A stretch of 64,000 bases of DNA from Ophioceras dolichostomum (taxonomy: Eukaryota > Ascomycota > Sordariomycetes > Magnaporthales > Ophioceraceae): positions 1 through 64,000 of the forward strand of contig PYST01000028.1 of assembly GCA_003049485.1 (NCBI GenBank), read 5' to 3'. This document shows positions 1-11,600 of this stretch, in pieces. Under the pieces are notes generated by a model, which was not told the DNA's origin, made no database searches, and worked only from the letters and a program-made list of their open reading frames with translations. The position numbers were made by a program, and so were the translations under genes. Each line of letters opens with the position of its first letter. Position 1 is the first letter of the stretch.

Positions 1-610
1 AATTGTGACGCGGCGAAGTTGACAGTCGCGATGCCAAGAAAAAGTGTACCGGGTGATGATATGTACCGGGTGATGATGAACCACGTTATGTGTAGCTATA
101 TATCGACAGATTCCGGGCCCTTTTTTTGTTCTTTTTTATCTCTTTTCTTTTCTTGTTCGTCTTTATCCATCCAAGTCTGCTCCAGACGCCTTAAATCTGC
201 ACAGTATCACTGGCGTTGCTGTTCATCTGTTTGTTCAGTACTCTTTGGTTGTCAATAGTAACCTACCTACCTAGGCACCTAGGTACCTAGGTAGGAGGTG
301 GGGGGGAGGAAGACTTCTCTCGAAAGCAATGATCCCAAATACAGGACGGAAAACGAAATCATAAAACAACACAACACAGCACACTCAAGAAGAAGGCAAT
401 ACCTCCCTTACAGACCAACTCCGACAGTAATGCACCCACAAATATTAACGGTGAAGAAAGTGATTAAATCTGTGGCAGCCAGGGCCCCCATCTTCCTCGG
501 TAGTGGCATGGTATTAGACAACAGAGGAGATGGCAATCCCCTGCTGTGTAGGGGGGGAGAAAGAGAGAGTGAGGAGGGACAGACATGGCCAAGACCCATA
601 CTACCCCCTC
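1..610. other. Left-edge spacer, no gene recognised
   Basis: Contains a T/C-rich stretch (120-180) and the CCTA element. The short open frames have no recognisable protein character. The right part is probably the 3' untranslated region of the leftward GT69 gene. Confidence 0.5.
261..297. repeat. (CCTA)n / TACCTAGGTA palindromic element
   Basis: A cluster of ACCTACCTACC, CCTAGG and GGTACC words forms overlapping inverted repeats, downstream of the GT69 gene. It belongs to a dispersed family seen many times in this window, always outside the coding exons. Confidence 0.6.
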
Positions 611-2260
611 TTACGTGGGGAAGTTCAGCGTCTGGCCCGGCGGCATCCTGGTGTTGACCCAGTTGCGGTCCTCCTGCCGCTCGCCCAGCATTATGAGCTG
701 CATCTCCCGGACGCCGCAGAAGAGGCCGTTCCTCGCCACGCGCTGGACGAGGCTCCAGGCGCCCTTCTCGACGTCCCAGACCTCCTCCATGAAGCCGTCC
801 CCCTCCTGCACGGTGCGGTGCGGATTGTGCGTCGGCAGGCCCACGAGCCTGCTCAGGATCGCGTGGGGCACGCTCAGCAGCCTCTCCCAGCGCTGCGCGA
901 CGGGGAGCCAGGCGAGCAGGTCGAAGTCGTACGCGACGCGCACATACGGGTTGACGTACGTGTCGACCTCCTTCGCGTCGGCGCGGCGCGCGACCTGCCC
1001 CACGTCCGCGAGGAACAGGCAGCACTCGCACGCGTCGAAGAAGACCTCGGGCTCGTAGCGGAAGCGCACGGGGGCCGTGACGTTGCGCGGGCGGGCCGGG
1101 TCGATGACGTGCGCCGAGACCTGCTGGAAGTCAGGGCGGGGCAGCGTCTCGTTCAGGTTCTGCACCCAGCGCGCCTGCATGGCCACCATGCCGCTCCAGC
1201 AGGACTTGACGCGCACGGCGTCGCGCTGGGCGAGTACGTCCTTGCGGGAGAGGCCTTTTCCGGCGGTGCTGAAGATAGGGAAGATGGGCAGGCCGTTCGA
1301 GTAGCCCTCGGCGTCGCGCTGGGCGTACAGGTCGTAGAAGGTCAGCATGCGGTTCCAGTCGAGCGCGCACGTGGTCAGGTAGCGCGTGCGGCCGTCCGGG
1401 CCGACGTCGGTGCTGAAGAGGAGCTGCGCCGCGTCGACGGGCCGGAAGGCCACGTCGTTGAGGAACAGGACCTTGTCGAACCGCATGTCGCCCGGGCGGA
1501 AGGCGTCGAGGGGCCGCAGCGCGCGGTTGCGCATCTCGGACAGGTAGGTCAGGCGCTTCGTGCGCTGGCTGCCGTCCGGCATGGTGATGTTGGGGAAGCC
1601 GGCGAGGCTCACGTGCTCGTCGTTGACGATCGAGTGGCGGCAGGGGACCCTCTTGGTGAAGGCGTCGAGCGCGGCCTCGGCCTCGGGCCCGCTGTCGTTC
1701 TGGTAGATGCTCAGGAACACGTTGCTCGGCCCGATCAGGTCGATGAGCTCGAGCACGGCCTTGCCCCACACGCCCCCGGACAGGTGGCCGCCCTTGTCGT
1801 ACAGGCTGACGCTGATGAAGACCTTCTCGTTGAACGTGTTCGCGCAACCGGGCTCGGCCGCCTTGCCCTGGCACCGGGCCTTGAGCTCGTGGTAGTGCGA
1901 CGGCGGGTTAAGGTACGACGGTGCCAGCAGCGGCGTGAACACCAGCAGCGCCAGTATCACCACCGGCACGTACTTGAGGAGGAAGATAAGCACCGATATG
2001 GGGGACCGTCGCAGCGACCGCCGTGTGACTCGTAACCTCGCGCGGGCCCACGACAGCAGTCCTCCTCCCGACCGTGGCCCGCCGCCGCGCCCTCGGCCCG
2101 CCCCGCCGCTGAACGGCTTCTTGATCAGGACATCCTCGAGACTTAGGCTCTCGACGTCGCCTCCAGAGCCGGAGGCCGATGTGCGCGCTGGAGAGGGGGG
2201 CGAGTTCTCGATGAACGCCTTCAGCTCCTCCGAGTTGGAGCGTGTTCTTGAGCGAGGCAT
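611..2260 (-). CDS. GT69 alpha-1,3-mannosyltransferase (CAP59/CMT1-like)
   Basis: Intronless 549-residue type II membrane protein. Residues 1-85 are a cytoplasmic Ser/Gly/Arg-rich tail, about 88-113 form one hydrophobic signal anchor, and the rest is a lumenal catalytic domain. The stretches VFISVSLYDKGGHL, ELIDLIGPSNVFLSIYQND, KVLFLNDVAF and CWSGMVAMQA are those I associate with the GT69 family of Cryptococcus Cap59 and Cmt1, Golgi enzymes that add alpha-1,3-mannose to glycans. The FLNDV motif would supply the metal-binding acidic residue. The start is the first ATG of the frame and precedes the anchor properly. The C-terminus (RMPPGQTLNF) is family-like, so the gene looks complete. The family is well supported; the acceptor glycan is unknown. 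The nearest gene to the right is divergent and over 4 kb away. Confidence 0.86.
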   Translation of the reverse strand: MPRSRTRSNSEELKAFIENSPPSPARTSASGSGGDVESLSLEDVLIKKPFSGGAGRGRGGGPRSGGGLLSWARARLRVTRRSLRRSPISVLIFLLKYVPVVILALLVFTPLLAPSYLNPPSHYHELKARCQGKAAEPGCANTFNEKVFISVSLYDKGGHLSGGVWGKAVLELIDLIGPSNVFLSIYQNDSGPEAEAALDAFTKRVPCRHSIVNDEHVSLAGFPNITMPDGSQRTKRLTYLSEMRNRALRPLDAFRPGDMRFDKVLFLNDVAFRPVDAAQLLFSTDVGPDGRTRYLTTCALDWNRMLTFYDLYAQRDAEGYSNGLPIFPIFSTAGKGLSRKDVLAQRDAVRVKSCWSGMVAMQARWVQNLNETLPRPDFQQVSAHVIDPARPRNVTAPVRFRYEPEVFFDACECCLFLADVGQVARRADAKEVDTYVNPYVRVAYDFDLLAWLPVAQRWERLLSVPHAILSRLVGLPTHNPHRTVQEGDGFMEEVWDVEKGAWSLVQRVARNGLFCGVREMQLIMLGERQEDRNWVNTRMPPGQTLNFPT

Positions 2261-5200
2261 TGATTGGATTTACTCTCGCCTTCCTATCCAACTTTCAATG
2301 TACCTGATTGTAGTATCGCTCCTGTTCCCGTTCGTGCCGTCCTTCTGTGGGCAATTCCCACTAATCGATTCGAAACCGTCGCGATCGATCGAATTGGTCG
2401 GCCGAAGGGTTCTGAGTATCGACGGCAGGTCTTATTCAGAGGGATTGCACGACCCTCAAGAGGGGGCCTGTCGCCGTCGCTGTCAGCCTCATTGACCAGC
2501 AGATCGCCACCTGATTCCCAAGCCAAGAGGCGTGTTCGCGTGAAAATGGTCGTGGAACGGGGGTTGCCGTCTCGGGAGGGAAAGAAGCCCGCGTCGCTCG
2601 AGGTATGCAGCTAAATTGCGCTCAAAACATTAAAAGAGTACCACGATGATGGCCACGATTATTGCCCTGGTTGAAAGGAAGCAAACAAGACATGGGAGAA
2701 AAGAAATTTGTTGCAGAACCAGGCAACAAGTTAGATGTATTGAAAAGGGGCACAGAATTGGCGATCCAATGCATGCTGGAGGAGGCCAAGCCACAGCCCC
2801 AACTGCAATGGGATTTTTTTTCTCCTTCTTTAATTTGGCAATCCATAATTTTCCCTATTCGACATTGGTTAGCACGTAAAGTTGTAAAACTGTGTTCAGG
2901 CTTAGCCACAGCTGAACATCAGTACCCCACCCCGACCGATAAGTGGTTTTATCTGACGTGGGAGCAGTTGAAAATCTCTTGGAAGGAGCCGAGTACTAAT
3001 AATCGAGCTTTCCCAAAGTGCCGACCAAAGAGCGTCAAAGAACCGAAATGAAGCATGGCCTGTCCGTCGATTTGGATCCTGTGAAACATTAATCGAGCTT
3101 GGAACAACTGCACGGCCCGTTGCGCATTCGTTCTTTCTTTCTTCCAGGCTCCTAGGAGGATTTCAAGCTCTGGCCTTGTGGCAAGGACTCTGCGGGAAGC
3201 GCTGCTCGGCCCCATCATGATCCTTCGACGGCTCCAAGATGCGTCGATCGAGAGACGGATGCCGTCCTCGGCTGGCGGGGATGGGGCGGGAAGGCGGCGA
3301 CCCGTTTTATACCCATCTTGTGTCGATGGGGAATAAGAATGCGGATGCTCGAGTCGGACGTCTGCAGGCTGGCACGTGGGCGCAAGGACGTGGAGACTTA
3401 TCGTGTAACGGCCAAAAGGATGTCTTGGATCGAATTCTGGCGGGTCTCGCTCGTTGTCGTCGTCGACATCGCTGTGATCTGTCTGCTCGGTTCAGTGGTT
3501 TCAGGGGGAAATGTGCCAGGGAATTGTAATCGTTAGGTTTCTAACTGCAAGACCTGGAAGAGAGCAGGAGCCCAGGGACACCGATGTTTCGACTGGATCA
3601 AGCCATCTTAAATGTTCAGATGGCGACGATGAGACGAGGCGTTGGTCGGTAAGTTATGAGGATGTTTGCTACTAGTTGCTCATTGGCCCGAACGAGTTCT
3701 CCTGCCGAACATCCGTTCAGAGGTTGAGATCTGTGGTTTTGTCTCTTCACTCGCGCCTTCAGGGAGACAGAATGTGAAAGTCTTTTGAAGGGTTTAAGAA
3801 GTCGCCAAGGAGCTTGTTGGGTCTTCTACAAAGTCCGGTTCGGAGTTGGCGCGTTGAACTGGTTGGACTGGTTGTAAGCTTGCGGCGGGGCGGGCGAACG
3901 AGGAGCCAAAGACACGGAGAGTCTTTCGAGCCGACTGCCCAAGACGAAAGTCGAATGGCGCGTCCTGCTAGTTACCTATATATGCCCAGACTGGTTCTTG
4001 GACGGAGGTGGAAACGTTCGCGAGGCGCAAGACAGATGTTGGTGGGAATAATGTATGGTCGGCAAGCAAGGGAAGCTGCATTCTTTAGAGGGAACGTGAT
4101 TCCACATCTGTAATCCGCATCTCGTGAGCAACATTGTCTGCATGGCAGGAATGGTGTCACGAGGGCCGATTTTTATTTTATTCAGCAGGCGTGACGGCCA
4201 ACAAACCCACACTGGTCTGCGCGGGGTACATACTTACATCTATCGAGGATGACCCAGAGGTGGCGTTCGCAACGGACCCCAAAGACCCTGGAATAGCCTC
4301 AAATCACAACTTTGACCACCAGACCCCAGGTTGGCGGCGCGGGGTTGTGCTCCAGTGGCTGTTGCGGGCCTGTGGGTCTCAGCCCGAAGCCCAGACCCCA
4401 GGTGCGCCAGGTGTCTCTGGGTCCCACCAAACCCAGTGCCATGGCAGGAATTGGCAGGCATGGATGGCCCGTTGTGCATCGAGGAATATTCCGTATTCCT
4501 GAGCGCGGTCGAGAATCGAGATGCCTGCTGTCTCCATCCTTGCTTAGATCTTTCGTCACAGGCGGATAAGTGCCGCATCTGATCTCTTCTTTTTTCTTCA
4601 CATTCGTGGTTGGTTGCAGTGGTTGCAAACCAAGATTGAGACGGACACCAGAGACCGGAGTATACGCCACTTGGCCATGGAACAATTCTCAACGTGCAAT
4701 AAGAACCGAGCATAGACCATGACGGACGAAAAGAGCAACACCAAGCCCCAGAATCCTAGACTTTGGGCACGAGAGGCGGAGGCTGACTTCACGGAAGAAG
4801 GAACTCATGCGTGACCACCATCGACCGCCTCAGGCTCGCTCACATGGGCCAAAGAGAAAGGCAAACATGCGAGGTTTTCCAAAGCCGGTGAGGAGACAAA
4901 GATCCACCGGCCTCTCTTCCGAAGTATCAATAACAAAGCGCTTAATCTGAGGAAACCAATCCTTACCCGGGAGAAAGGGGAGACTACGGGAACCAAAGAT
5001 CACCCAATGCCGGGGGCAGACAAGCGTTTCAACCCGGGTGTGGACGGGTTGAGGTTGAAGGGGACCGAAAAAAAAGGACCCCGTAATGGATGACAGCCGT
5101 CAGCAGTCTAGCCTAGCGATGGCGCCAACTTAATTGCTGTGCAAGCAAGCAAACAAAGGGACGACATCGACGGCTGCGAGGACAATTGGGATGAAGCCTC

Positions 5201-5549
5201 CGAAGAGATCTACGGTGTGTCTGGGGATGGACGAGGCATGGCGATGCATGACGATGCGCAAGGCAAGGCAAGAGGATGTCTGTCAACTCTGTCAACCAGA
5301 GTTGGACAGGCATAGCCACACACTTTGTCGTTTCATCCCCCGCCTGCTGGGCGACCGCATGGCTTTCCTCCATCATGTCTTCCATTTTGGCTTCCTCTTG
5401 GGTTAGGCAAAGATGAGACGGAGGGTCAGGTTGAGATGAGATAAACGCGCATTTGCTGGGCTCTACACAACTCCTTCACACACGAGCCAACGGATGGACC
5501 TCATTCAAAGGTGAGGTTGTGCGACCTTGTTTGACAGAATCAAGCAGAG
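2261..5549. other. Spacer between divergent genes, no gene recognised
   Basis: About 3.3 kb between the GT69 start and the promoter of the next rightward gene. All open frames are short (under 160 codons), overlap on both strands and show no domain, signal peptide or codon pattern like the real genes. The first few hundred bases must hold the GT69 promoter. Confidence 0.5.
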
Positions 5550-6539
5550 ATCAGAAACAGCTGGACTCGAGAAGGGAGGTACTCCACGAGAGATGAATGG
5601 GAGGGGGGAGATGAGAGATGAGTTGTGAGTCGAGGGGGATCGACGGGGAGCTCTGATTTGGGCCAGTTTGCCGGCCAGCCAAGGCTCTCTCTCTGTTCGG
5701 TCGACAGCTCGCGGAGCTCCCCCCCTCCTTTAGGTGCTGCAGCTCTCTCACACGCGCTCTCTGGCTGCTACCCTCCCGCCCCCCAACCTCGTTGTTTTTC
5801 CCCCCCTGCCTGCCGCTGGCCGTGTGTGTTTTTCGTTGCGTGGCCCATCAGAGAGGAGAGCACCCGTCGTCTAGCAGCCGCAAGCAGCCAGCAGCCCAGC
5901 GACCAGCGAGCGACAGCGGCGAAAAAAAAAAACACAACAAAGAACTTGACGTGCGCCCTTCTCCCCTCCCCGTCCTCATCTACCCCCTCCTCCCATCCTC
6001 ATCTCTCCCCCGAACTTCTCTCCCTCCCACCACCACCTCTTCCTCTCCTCTCAAATCAACCGGCTATCATCAAATTCTACATTTCGCGCAAGTGAACGAA
6101 CCCAATACTTATTTTTCTGCGATTTTTCCTCTTGCGCCAATTTCGGTCGCATAAGGTATGTGTTTTGTCCATTCTCCCTTTTCTCTGCGCGACGGGTGGC
6201 TGCAGAGCACGCGCGAAGGTAATGTTTTGTCTTATTACGACAGAGCGCGACGAGCGCCAGCTGTCGCATTCCCCCCTCATCTCTTTCGACGACTGCATTC
6301 GCAACCCAAAAAAACCAGCCAGATCTCCCACCACAACCTACAACTTTTCCTACAAATCATATCTCATGACGCGCTACATCTTTGCGATCTCTCCAACGTA
6401 TTTTTTGCGCGCGCCATTAACTAAGAACGCCCTCCAGCCTGCAATATCATAATCGCAAAGCCAGCGCATTCTCCCAGAGTCAAAGGAAGCTCCACCTAAC
6501 ACCCATCTCCCAGCAAATACCAACAACAAACCCGCAGCA
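5550..6539 (+). promoter_or_regulatory. Pyrimidine-rich promoter/5' leader of the Lys/Ala-rich gene
   Basis: From about 5690 to 6060 the plus strand is dominated by C/T runs (CTCTCTC, CCCCTCC, CCTCCTCCC), followed by CAA/ACC-rich leader just before the ATG at 6540. Long CT-rich tracts are typical of promoters of highly expressed fungal housekeeping genes. No clear TATA box is seen. Confidence 0.45.
6156..6437 (+). other. Possible 5'-UTR intron of the Lys/Ala-rich gene
   Basis: A strong donor (AAG|GTATGTG) at 6156 and an acceptor at 6437 (CCTCCAG) preceded by TTAACTAAG, a possible branch point, lie upstream of the ATG at 6540. This is inferred from splice-site quality only; transcript data are needed. 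Confidence 0.35.
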
Positions 6540-7280
6540 ATGGCTGAAGGAGAGCTCAAGGGCCGCACCCGCTCGGCGAACAACCTGTCCAAGCCGCGCA
6601 TCTTCCCCATCGTCGACACTGCGCCCGCCATCACGCGCAAGAAGACGGTCAAGGCGAAGAAGCCCGCTGCCGCTGCTGCTGCTAAGCCCAAGGCTGCCGC
6701 CGCGAAGCCCAAGGCTACCACCAAGGCCAAGGCAGCGAAGCCCACCGGCGTGACTAAGAAGAAGGCTCCCAAGAAGGAGAGCACCGTCGCAAAGAAGGTA
6801 AATTACCCTGCCTAACTTCTACACTTCTTTTTAACGTGTCTTTTCCCCCATTATCAACCCTCGAGGACTCGAAAGTCGCGTCTCGTCTTCTGAATGGGGC
6901 TTGTTCTTTGTTTCGGCCCCATGCGCGTTCGTGCGGCTCCATCTTCCCCCCTCGACCTTAGACACATCCGGGAACATATATGCTAACAGCCGCCCGTGCA
7001 GGTCAAGACTGTTGCGAAGAAGGCCGAGGCCAAGGTCGCCAAGGTCAAGGACGTATGTGTTTCTCCCTATTTCCCACATATATCTATCCCCCTCCCCAAC
7101 GTCTCTTCGAAGCTCCTGATACTCCTTGAAGCCTTGGAGATCCGAGCCATGCACGCCATGCTGCTTGCCACTATGCACTCACCATTCCCCTACCCGATCT
7201 ACACGTCGTACTAACCATCGTCACAGGACACCAAGGCCAAGGCCGCGACGAAGAAGAAGGAGACCGCAGCAAAGGCCTAA
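6540..7280 (+). CDS. Small Lys/Ala-rich basic protein, histone H1-tail-like
   Basis: Three exons, 6540-6797, 7002-7052 and 7227-7280, all joined in phase 0, give about 120 residues. Donors are GTAAAT and GTATGT; branch points TGCTAAC (6981) and CTAAC (7211) precede CAG acceptors. The first 35 residues are a non-repetitive head (GRTRSANN, PRIFPIVDTAP). The rest is nearly all Lys, Ala, Pro and Thr with AAKPKA, TKAKAAKP and KKAEAKVAK words, like the C-terminal tail of linker histone H1, but there is no globular winged-helix domain. The middle exon is only 17 codons and is exactly one KKAEAKVAK block. A chromatin or nucleolar nucleic-acid-binding role is inferred from composition only. The long CT-rich leader suggests strong expression. 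Confidence 0.72.
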
Positions 7281-8627
7281 ACCAAGCACGTGATATCAAG
7301 AGAGGCAGCCCCTTGGCGGAACAGTCACTCTGCCCGTATCACAACAAGCTTGAGATCTGTTGGTCTTTCTTATTTTGCAGTCACAGTCCCCAACATGATT
7401 ACTCTTTGTTCCTCTCTCGCCGGCTTCTAGTTATTCTTTGTTTTGATGGGGGTGTTTGCTGCGGTCATTTATTGTTTACTCTTATTACAATGCTGTTGGG
7501 AAAGAGAGATACCATTTAACCGCACCTGCAACCGCCGCCGATGGAGCAACAACCTGATAGCGGTTATTATTGGTACTACTGCTTTGCTTGAACTGGTTTC
7601 TTGCTCTTCCTTGCTATTTCACTTTTTTTTCTGTTATGGGTTGCCTCGTCTGGGAACGAATGAGTCACGGGCGGGACAAGGGACGGTCATGGAGAGTTGG
7701 TAGGGTTGGTTGGTTGGTTTGGTGCTCGGGACATCGCTTCTTGTAACTTACCCTGCCTACAACATTAGCTATTTGAGGTCTTGAGGGACAGGCTACTTGC
7801 TGCGATATGAATCGGATTTGGGATTTCTTTCAGACTGACTGGCGCCTTGCCTTAGGGAGTCAGGGAGGGTGACCGAACCGCCTCTCGTTGTGGACTGGCC
7901 CTGACGATACCCCTGCTCGGTTTGAGGGGAAGGCGGTGGTCCCTTGGAGGACGATCTGTTTGTGCTAGCGGCCAGCCACGATGTCAGTCAAGGAGCTACT
8001 GGAAGCTGAACGGCTGGTTGCATCCCGAGGTTCTGGAGCGAAAGCTGACCCCTGAACTATTAGGAAGGCATGTCTGTTCGTCATCCAGGTTGCCCTCGAA
8101 GAATAGTATATCAAGCACCGCAGCCGAGCGTCCCGGCCGACAACAAAGCACTCCGACCGTGTCCTAGTCTCTTCCATCTACCAAACACCCCAAGTCACTC
8201 AAGAGAATAGCCATTCACTCCCGAGCAACTGATATGCCTATGAACTACATATTGTCACCACGTCACAGTAGTCCAAACAATAGGTTGCCATGAGAAGACC
8301 ACCATCCAGTTCACTACAATAGATTGCTGGTTTCATCAAAATAATACAAACCATTCACTGTTGAACTCCGCGTCGAGCATCGACTTCTGGTGTCTACTTA
8401 ACAAACCAATCTTTCCAACTACGATTCCTCAAACGAATCTTAGAAAGTAATCCTAATGATTTCCTCCATCCGTATCACATCCAGAGCCTCCAAACGCGCC
8501 TTCAATCACCCACCCTACCTTCCTAACCTGCCTCACCTACCGTTCGCAAACGCGAGATCCGGATACTGCCCGAGCCTGACTTTTCTCTTTCCCCTCCTTT
8601 TTATTCACCTACCTTGAAGCAGCCAGA
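7281..8627. other. Spacer, no gene recognised
   Basis: Tandem spacer of 1.35 kb. The first part is T-rich 3' flank of the Lys/Ala-rich gene. The last 300 bases are AC/CT-rich and serve as leader for the gene at 8628. No supported open frame. Confidence 0.5.
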
Positions 8628-11600
8628 ATGTCGCAGACCATGACTGACCAAAAGGCATATATGCTGCTGGCCTGGCAGCACCAGGCGATCCAGCTCGTCG
8701 TCGGCTTCCTGACCTGGTGGATAGAGACCTACCCCGTCTGGAAAGACCGTCGCGGGACGCCGCCTAACAACGGCTGGCTCCTGTACGACAGGACGGAAGC
8801 CCTGCTCTACGAGACGTACCAGTACGTCTGCGGCCAGACGCCGCCGTCCAGCGGGCCGCCGTCCGGCTGGACGCCCTCGCTCCCACCGCGCCGCATCTAC
8901 GGTGTGCTGAAGCGCGTCGCCTGGGCGAATCACCTGAACACCAACAGCAAACCCGAGGACGTTGTCGAGAGGGTCCACAGAGATGTCGAGCTGCGAAGGA
9001 AGCTCGTCATATTCGCGTCGAGCGTCAAGTGTTTTAGTACTCCGAAGGCCGACGCTGCCCTAGATCTTGCTGGCGGCAGCAGCACTAAGAGCAGCAGCAG
9101 CACCGACAGCAGCAGCACCGACGGCAGCAGCACTAACGGCAGCAGAACCGACGGCAGCAGCAGCACCGGCAGCCGCAACGGCAACGGCAACAACGAGACG
9201 CAGCAGCGGCAGCAGCGGCCGAAGCTTCGCCGCGTGACCGAGGCAATCGCGCGAGACCTCCGCCAAATAGACACCACCAAGATCCTCCAGGCATATACCG
9301 CCTTCGGCAATAACCTCCCCTTCCTCCAGCCCTCGCAAAAAGGTGCCCGCTGGATCAGGAAGACCCTGGTCTTCCCCCGGATTCGCGGCTTGCTACAGAG
9401 GGGCGAGGCGGGGCCTCGCACCTCCTACTGGCAGAGGAAGTTCTGGTGTCTAGCCCGACAAGCGGGCAAGGACGAGGCCAAACTAGAACAGGTCATCGAG
9501 GCCGCTACGCTTGTACAACTCAGCATCGAACGGAGACGCAAGGCGGTTGTCCCCGTCCAGTCGTTCATGCGCACCATCTTCGAGCGCCTGCACCGCGTGT
9601 TCGCCCTCGGCGGCTGCGACCGGTTCAAAGGAGAGGTGGATGCGATCAAGGACCAGGAGTTCGAGTCGAAGGGGGAAGAAAAACTCATACGGAAGAGGCT
9701 GAACTGCATATGGAACATTGAGCGCAGGGACAGAGGGCGCGTTAGGGGCCCAAAGACGTACCAGACGCTTCCCATGAAGCTCAGTCATGCGTACTGGCGC
9801 ACTCCGCGGAGATTGGTGGCGATCGCGGCGGCGAACCGTCTTGTTGCTGCTGCTGGCGCTGCTCCTGCTCCTGATTCTGTTGCTGGTGCCAGTAGCGGTG
9901 TGGGCGAGAAGGAGAAGGGGAACAATACGAACAAAAAAGTTCAGTTCTCGTTGCCTGGTCCGACAACGCCCGAGGAAAAGAAGCCTCAACTCTTGCCGCT
10001 CAGTCCACCAACACCTGTACCCCGCAGTGTCACCATCAGCCCGCGGATGTCGTCTTCGGAACTCACTAGCCGGAACCTCAAGAAAATGGATCCAACAGAG
10101 GACGACGTCGACGTCTACGGCGACAGTGATATCGAGAGCTGTGTCGATCTCGAGAGCAACCCCGATATCGACAGCGATAGCGACGTCGAGATCGATCTTG
10201 ATCTCGACGTCGATAGTGAGAGCAACAGCGACGTCGAGAGCAGCCACGACCGCGAAGCCATCAACGACAACAGCGATGTTGAAGACAATGATCGTGAGGA
10301 GGTGCAGGAGGAGGACTATGAGGCTGACTCACATGAGCCGACGCAGCCGCAGGAGGAGGAAGATGACCGGGTGCAAGTACGCAAAGATGAGGGACGAGAA
10401 GGCGACGGCGACAATGTAGTCGTCGAAACAATAAAAGACGAACAGCAGACGTCCGAAACATCAAAGGACGACGGGAACAAGGGCGATGGCAATGACAACA
10501 AGCCGTCACAGGATAAGGAGGAAAATATCAGGAGGAGCGTCGCAAGCCTAGGACGGAAGCGGGACAGGTGTTCCCTTGACGGAGCCGCGGATGGCGACGA
10601 CGATCTGCAGCAGCCGAGTCCTTTTAAAAAGCGAAGACTCGATCAAGAGGAAAAAGAGGAAAGCAGGGGCGCCTCACGCCAAGCGCGGAAGCGGGACAGA
10701 GCCTCCATGGACGGAGCAGGTGATGGTGACGACCATACGCGGCCGAGTCCTAAGAGGCGAAAACTTCTCAAGGAGGACGCAGATAACGGGGCAGCCTCAA
10801 CCTTGGTCCGGAAGAGGAACCGAGCATCCTTGGACGGTGCGGCTGATGGTGATAACGACGACCATCTGCTGCAGCCGAGTCCTCCTAAGAAGCGAAGACT
10901 CGAGGATCCAGAGAGTAGGGTCACCTCAAGCCAAGTGCGGAAGAGGGACAGAATCTCCTTGAACGGAGCGGCTGATGATAACGATAGCCAACATCTGCTG
11001 CAGCCGAGTCCCAAAAAGCGAAGGCTTGAGGAGGAAAAGAAGGAGGAGGAGGAGGACACGGGCGCCGCGAGTCAGCGGAAGAGGAACCGATCCTTGGACG
11101 GCCCGGACGACGGCGGCGATTTGCAGCAGCTAAGTCCGAAAAAGCGAAGACTTGAGCAGCGGGAGGAGAGCATCGGCGCTGCAAGCCTAGTACGGAAGCG
11201 GAGCAGGGCCTCTTTTGACGGAGCCGCGGACAGCGACGAGCAGCATCAGCGGAGTCCTAAGCGACGACGACGACTTGTTGTGGACGAGGCCACTGAAAAG
11301 GATGGCCGACTTCCACCATTCTCCGAGGCAAAGAAGAATGAAGATGTACAAGTCGACGACGGCGAAGACGAGGGGAGGAGCAAGGCAGAGGACGACAATA
11401 CGACGGTCGACATAACGGCTGACGTACCGGAGGACGAGTCCCCAACGGACGGCCCGAGGACAATGACGGCCGGCCTGGGGACGGACGAAGAGGCGCCCAA
11501 CCAGCTGAAGACAGCTTCCTCGGAAGAGGATAAGGCGCCGCCGAGCAGCCGTCCTACCCTGCCAAACACACGGCAGGGAAAGGATGAGGAGGAGAAGAAC

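Noticed and set aside
298..657. 119-codon plus frame near the left edge
   Set aside because: Overlaps the GT69 3' end on the other strand and has no protein features.
530..2035. 501-codon plus-strand open frame antisense to the GT69 gene
   Set aside because: Shadow frame created by GC-rich third positions; the minus-strand protein has clear family motifs and this one has none.
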